A stretch of 64,000 bases of DNA. It comes from Diplocloster modestus. Lineage in GTDB: Bacteria > Bacillota > Clostridia > Lachnospirales > Lachnospiraceae. Below the pieces are notes generated by a model that was given only the letters and a program-made list of their open reading frames with translations, had not been told where the DNA came from and did not search any database. Shown here one piece after another: positions 61,700 to 64,000 of the stretch. Numbering within the stretch: position 1 is the stretch's first letter; each line of letters begins with the position of its first letter. A program made the translations under genes and the position numbers. The stretch is taken from contig NZ_JAHQCX010000025.1 in the NCBI RefSeq assembly GCF_019042245.1, positions 1 to 64,000 on the forward strand. Reading direction: 5' to 3'.

Positions 61700-64000
61700 A
61701 TGTTCGGCATCATGAATAAAAACAGAGAAGCAATCCAGAAAATAATTTCTAAAATGTCGTTAGAGGAAAAGGCCGGCCTTTGTGTCGGAAAGGATTTTTG
61801 GCATATTAGAAATATCGAAGAGCTGGGAATCCCCCCCATGATCCTGACAGACGGGCCGCATGGAATACGTAAGCAGGCCGGGGCGGCCGACCAGCTTACC
61901 CTCGGAATCAGTGAAACCGCGGTTTGTTTTCCGGCAGGCTGTGCAATCGCTTCCTCCTTCGATCCGGCGGTTTCGGAATTGGTGGGGGAAGAACTTGGAA
62001 AACTGGCTAAAACGATGGATATCGGGGTAGTCCTGGGCCCCGCTATTAACATGAAACGCTCCCCGCTTTGCGGAAGGAACTTTGAGTACTATTCAGAGGA
62101 CCCGCTGGTGGCGGGGACCATGGGCGCCGGAGCTGTCAGGGGGCTTCAGAAGCAGAACGTTTCTGCCTGTCCGAAGCATTTCGCGGCAAACAACCAGGAA
62201 TTATACCGCCAGACAAGCAATTCCCGCGTCGATGAGCAGACATTACGGGAAATTTATCTGGCCGCATTTGAAAAGGTGGTTAAGGATGCGGGCCCCTGGT
62301 CGATAATGTGCTCCTATAACAGGGTCAATGGCACATATTCCTGTGAAAACCCGCTGCTGCTTACCGGTATCCTCCGGGATGAATGGGGGTTTGACGGCGC
62401 GGTCGTTACAGACTGGGGCGCCTGTGACGATCCGGTGGAAAGCCTGCGTGCCGGGCTGGATCTGTGTATGCCGGGCCCGGGAAAAGATCTGGTGAATCAG
62501 ATCCGCAGCGCGGTTGAAGACGGACGCCTGGCAGAGGAGATCCTGAACCAGGCGGTGGAAAATATTCTGAAATTAGTATCCAGAACGGTTGCCATGGAAA
62601 ATACAACTTCCGGCGGATTTGATTTTGAGGCTGGCCATGCCGCAGCAAAAGAGGTCGAGCTGGAAGCGGCCGTGCTTTTGAAAAACCAGGACGCAGTGCT
62701 TCCCTTGAAAGAACAGGAAAAAATAGTGTTTATAGGATACTATGCCGAAAATCCCCGTTATCAGGGCGGCGGAAGTTCCCATGTCAATTCTTATAAAGTT
62801 ACCTCGGTCCTGGATGCGGTGACGGACTTGGAGAATCTTACGTATTGCCAGGGCTACATAGAAGAACCGGAAAAAGGCCAGGAGGCAGAGGAAGAGCGGC
62901 TGTTACAGGAGGCGCTGGAAGCGGCGGAAAAGGCGGACAAAGCAGTTGTATTCGCAGGGCTGCCGGATAGCTGGGAGACTGAAACACTGGACAGAACGCG
63001 GATGGATATCCCGGAGAATCAGAACCGGCTGATTAAAAAAATCGCAGAGGTACAGAAAAATACAGTCGTGGTGCTTCATAATGGTTCTCCGGTTGAAATG
63101 CCCTGGGTTCACCAGGTCAAAGGAATTCTGGAGCTGTATCTGGGAGGGGAGGCAGTAGGTGCAGCGGCAGCCGATCTCCTGTTCGGCAGAGCAAATCCGT
63201 CGGGAAAGCTGGCAGAAACGTTTCCGGTTTCGATCAAAGATAATCCAACGTACCCCTACTATGGTGTGGAAAAAAATGATGTACTCTATCGGGAAGGGCG
63301 TCTGATCGGTTACCGCTACTATGAGACGATCCAAAAACAGGTATTGTTTCCGTTTGGATACGGTTTGTCTTATACCAGCTTTGCGTATGATAATCTGCAG
63401 CTTGACAGCACCAGAATGAGAGATAACGAGGAATTGGTGGTTAAGGTAGACGTGGCCAACACGGGTGCCATGGAGGGGAAGGAAGTTGTACAGGTGTATG
63501 TGGCGCCATGTCATAGCAGCGAAGTGAGGCCGGCCAGAGAATTGCGCGCCTTTAAGAAAATTAAGTTAAAGCCGGAAGAGAGAAAAACAGTAACGTTTAC
63601 TTTGCATAAAAGAGCTTTTGCAGAGTGGAATACCGATATCCGCGGCTGGTACGTCCCGGAAGGAAACTACAAAGTCCAGATCGGGACATCCGCTAGAGAC
63701 ATCCTGCTGGAGCGTAAGATCTATGTGCAATGCACCAGCTTGATGAAACCACATTTTACGGTCAACACGCCAATGGGGGATCTCTATGCCCATCCGGTTG
63801 CGGCCCCGATGATCACAAAAGCTATGAAAACATTGATGGGAAACCGCAGGAACCGGCTGGAATCGGAAGAAAAAACGGATGAATCGGGAGCGCTGACCAA
63901 AGACGCCATGGCAGCGTCTGCCGCAGCTATGCCGCTTCGGGCGATGGTGGCGCTTGGATTTGATGTGACACTGAAACAGGTTCAGGAAGTGATTGATGAA
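61700..64000 (+). CDS. Glycoside hydrolase family 3 protein (partial, runs off the right edge)
   Basis: The open frame continues to the end of the window for 767 codons without a stop. It begins 'REAIQKIISKMSLEEKAGLC', has the substrate-loop 'ILTDGPHGIRKQ', 'CPKHFAANNQE' and the catalytic aspartate in VTDWGA (about residue 238), then the second alpha/beta domain and a C-terminal fibronectin-like domain ('KVDVANTGAMEGKEVVQVYV', 'GWYVPEGNYKVQIG'). It is a beta-glucosidase, xylosidase or related enzyme. No signal peptide is present. Starts at 61700 and 61712 are both possible. It lies 17 bp after permease 2, so it is likely the last partner of the importer operon, cutting the rhamnosidase product. 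Confidence 0.88.
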   Translation, partial: MFGIMNKNREAIQKIISKMSLEEKAGLCVGKDFWHIRNIEELGIPPMILTDGPHGIRKQAGAADQLTLGISETAVCFPAGCAIASSFDPAVSELVGEELGKLAKTMDIGVVLGPAINMKRSPLCGRNFEYYSEDPLVAGTMGAGAVRGLQKQNVSACPKHFAANNQELYRQTSNSRVDEQTLREIYLAAFEKVVKDAGPWSIMCSYNRVNGTYSCENPLLLTGILRDEWGFDGAVVTDWGACDDPVESLRAGLDLCMPGPGKDLVNQIRSAVEDGRLAEEILNQAVENILKLVSRTVAMENTTSGGFDFEAGHAAAKEVELEAAVLLKNQDAVLPLKEQEKIVFIGYYAENPRYQGGGSSHVNSYKVTSVLDAVTDLENLTYCQGYIEEPEKGQEAEEERLLQEALEAAEKADKAVVFAGLPDSWETETLDRTRMDIPENQNRLIKKIAEVQKNTVVVLHNGSPVEMPWVHQVKGILELYLGGEAVGAAAADLLFGRANPSGKLAETFPVSIKDNPTYPYYGVEKNDVLYREGRLIGYRYYETIQKQVLFPFGYGLSYTSFAYDNLQLDSTRMRDNEELVVKVDVANTGAMEGKEVVQVYVAPCHSSEVRPARELRAFKKIKLKPEERKTVTFTLHKRAFAEWNTDIRGWYVPEGNYKVQIGTSARDILLERKIYVQCTSLMKPHFTVNTPMGDLYAHPVAAPMITKAMKTLMGNRRNRLESEEKTDESGALTKDAMAASAAAMPLRAMVALGFDVTLKQVQEVIDE

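Noticed and set aside
1..64000. CRISPR array
   Set aside because: No regularly spaced repeat-spacer pattern was seen; repeats found are the palindrome at 9603 and the paired operators.

Overview
The window looks like a chromosomal segment from a Gram-positive anaerobe of the Clostridia, most likely Lachnospiraceae. This is inferred from strong AGGAGG ribosome sites, a SleB-type cell-wall hydrolase with SH3 domains, type III pantothenate kinase, a lysyl-tRNA synthetase with an extra C-terminal tRNA-binding domain, FeoABC, and a rhamnose locus with an ABC importer. Most flanking genes look moderately GC-rich. The stretch from about 13.6 to 38.7 kb is visibly AT-rich, as expected of acquired DNA.

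Layout. 1-2.5 kb: a possible structured RNA at the left edge, a 32-aa membrane peptide and a secreted cell-wall hydrolase. 2.5-13.6 kb: housekeeping genes on the + strand (NfeD and an SPFH protein, patatin-like lipase, argF, birA, a small conserved protein, coaX, dusB, an unknown protein, greA, lysS), interrupted at 9.5-9.9 kb by a perfect 62-bp inverted repeat whose two arms encode the same short hydrophobic peptide. 14.3-35.7 kb: one co-directional operon of nine genes, with a tenth small gene behind it, which I read as a sulfur-dependent DNA modification and restriction (anti-phage) system. 36.2-38.6 kb: decayed genes, including two tandem nucleotidyltransferase pseudogenes. 38.7-47.2 kb: an ArsC-like protein, a TetR regulator, a paired ABC transporter and an iron-uptake cluster (truncated AraC-like regulator, feoA, feoB, FeoC-like). 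47.2-49.2 kb: an MFS exporter with a convergent TetR regulator. 49.4-64 kb: a rhamnose/rhamnoside locus (Gfo/Idh/MocA oxidoreductase, VOC protein, GH78 alpha-L-rhamnosidase, L-rhamnose isomerase, AraC regulator on the opposite strand, four-gene sugar ABC importer, and a GH3 glycosidase running off the right edge).

The defence operon is the most interesting part. It joins (a) sulfur chemistry, a cysteine desulfurase plus a PP-loop PAPS-reductase-like enzyme with two N-terminal zinc ribbons and a C-terminal 4Fe-4S ferredoxin domain; (b) DptF, DptG and DptH-like proteins, the restriction arm of DNA phosphorothioation systems; and (c) two copies of a two-gene module, a DUF4007-type protein followed by a very large BrxC/PglY-like ATPase, one copy on each side of the desulfurase-DptFGH block. 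I see no DndB, DndD or DndE, no PglZ and no DNA methyltransferase. The architecture is therefore neither canonical Dnd nor canonical BREX, although it borrows from both.

Regulatory reading adds three points. A pair of direct repeats with 20-bp period occurs upstream of both + strand transcription units of the rhamnose locus, with identical 34-bp spacing to the -10 box, and is probably bound by the AraC regulator encoded between them. A GTTAGC-type palindrome precedes both the ABC pair and the regulator-feo unit, suggesting shared iron control. A 26-bp near-perfect palindrome sits at the start site of the tetR gene.
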